Shown: positions 27,126 to 27,385 of the stretch, one piece after another
Layout: each line of letters begins with the position of its first letter
Position numbering within the stretch: the first letter of the stretch is position 1
From: a virus
Virus record (IMG/VR): IMGVR_UViG_3300009438_000019
Coordinates: 1 to 27,385 of that record
DNA length: 27,385 nucleotides
Direction: 5' to 3' (one strand)
The notes under the pieces: generated by a model
Seen by the model: the letters and a program-made list of their open reading frames with translations, nothing else
Databases searched by the model: none
What the model was told of the DNA's origin: nothing
Program-made: the position numbers and the translations under genes

Positions 27126-27133
27126 TATTTATA
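27126..27133 (-). promoter_or_regulatory. T4-type late promoter of gp48, TATAAATA
   Basis: In the 13-base space between the divergent gp48 and gp4 start codons, the minus strand reads TATAAATA, then five A/T bases, then the gp48 ATG. It is an exact match to the late consensus and abuts the gp4 start codon. It probably drives the baseplate operon from gp48 leftwards. Confidence 0.65.
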
Positions 27134-27385
27134 ATGACTTATAGAGGAAAATATAAAGTAAAGAATATAAATAAGTATGAAGGTGATTCTTCTAATTGTA
27201 CATTTCGTTCACTTTGGGAACGTCAGGTCTTTAGATGGTTGGACGATCATCCAAAGGTATTGAAATGGGGCTCGGAAACAGTTGTTATACCATATAGATG
27301 TAAGACTGATGGTAAACCTCATAGATACTTCACTGATCTAAAAATAAAAATGGATAATGGTAAAACATATATCATTGAGATCAAA
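27134..27385 (+). CDS. gp4: Head completion protein gp4 (PD-(D/E)XK nuclease-like), 3' end missing
   Basis: The 84 visible codons start MTYRGKYKVKNINKYEGDSS and continue with FRSLWERQVFRWLDDHPKVL, KWGSETVVIPYR, HRYFTDLKIK and IIEIK. This is the conserved N-terminal half of T4 gp4 (150 aa), a head completion protein that processes packaged DNA ends with gp2 before tail joining. The arrangement Asp68, Glu82, Lys84 (D ... E-I-K) fits the PD-(D/E)XK nuclease core, with Trp28-Glu29 as the usual upstream helix motif. The start is certain because the frame upstream reaches a stop at 27101 without another ATG. It is the only plus-strand gene and points away from the baseplate operon. No Shine-Dalgarno or clear promoter is visible before it. 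Confidence 0.9.
   Translation, partial: MTYRGKYKVKNINKYEGDSSNCTFRSLWERQVFRWLDDHPKVLKWGSETVVIPYRCKTDGKPHRYFTDLKIKMDNGKTYIIEIK

Noticed and set aside
27130-27135. TATAAT resembling a -10 element for gp4
   Set aside because: It overlaps the gp4 ATG, so transcription would start inside the gene.

Overview
This window is a late structural module of a T4-like contractile-tail phage. Twelve genes sit head to tail on the minus strand, and one divergent gene lies on the plus strand at the right edge. The strongest recognitions are the T4 baseplate proteins gp48, gp53, gp5, gp25, gp6 and gp8 and the head-completion protein gp4. The very large fibre and DUF4815-like proteins, the lysozyme-less gp5 and the gp7-position protein resemble the arrangement in marine T4-like myoviruses (cyanophage and pelagiphage relatives). 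The DNA is AT-rich, genes overlap or abut by a few bases, and almost no start has a Shine-Dalgarno sequence. The host cannot be determined from this window; an AT-rich marine bacterium is a guess.

Layout in transcription order (minus strand, right to left): gp48 tube cap (27120-26236), gp53 wedge (26220-25480), gp27-like hub (25487-24162), gp5-like hub/spike without lysozyme (24165-23167), gp25 (23152-22718), gp6 (22718-20895), a gp7-position wedge protein with an inserted domain (20895-18814), gp8 (18806-17085), a 1981-residue DUF4815-like protein (17083-11138), a 64-residue coiled-coil protein (11141-10947), a 194-residue structural-type protein (10954-10370), a beta-helix fibre/spike (10368-7066), a 1142-residue fibre (7066-3638) and a paralogous fibre that runs off the left edge (3573-1). 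On the plus strand gp4 starts at 27134 and runs off the right edge.

The proteins fit together as one machine. The gp27-like/gp5 hub forms the centre, gp25/gp53/gp6/gp7-like/gp8 form the wedges, gp48 caps the hub for tube growth, and the large downstream proteins are probably the peripheral baseplate and fibres that contact the host. T4-type late promoter octamers (TATAAATA) lie 4-6 bases before the start codons of gp48, gp25 and gp8, and related GATAAATA/CATAAATA sites precede two more genes.

No stretch over 300 bases lacks a gene; the longest gap is 64 bases (3574-3637). That gap is not random sequence: 54 of its bases are a degenerate in-frame copy of the last 54 bases of the upstream fibre gene. 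I saw no tRNA, CRISPR array, insertion sequence or integrase, and no convincing terminator. I do not see a wholly new system. The items most worth checking are the duplicated fibre tail, the near-leaderless late promoters, the pair of shuffled fibre paralogues, and the domain inserted in the gp7-position protein.
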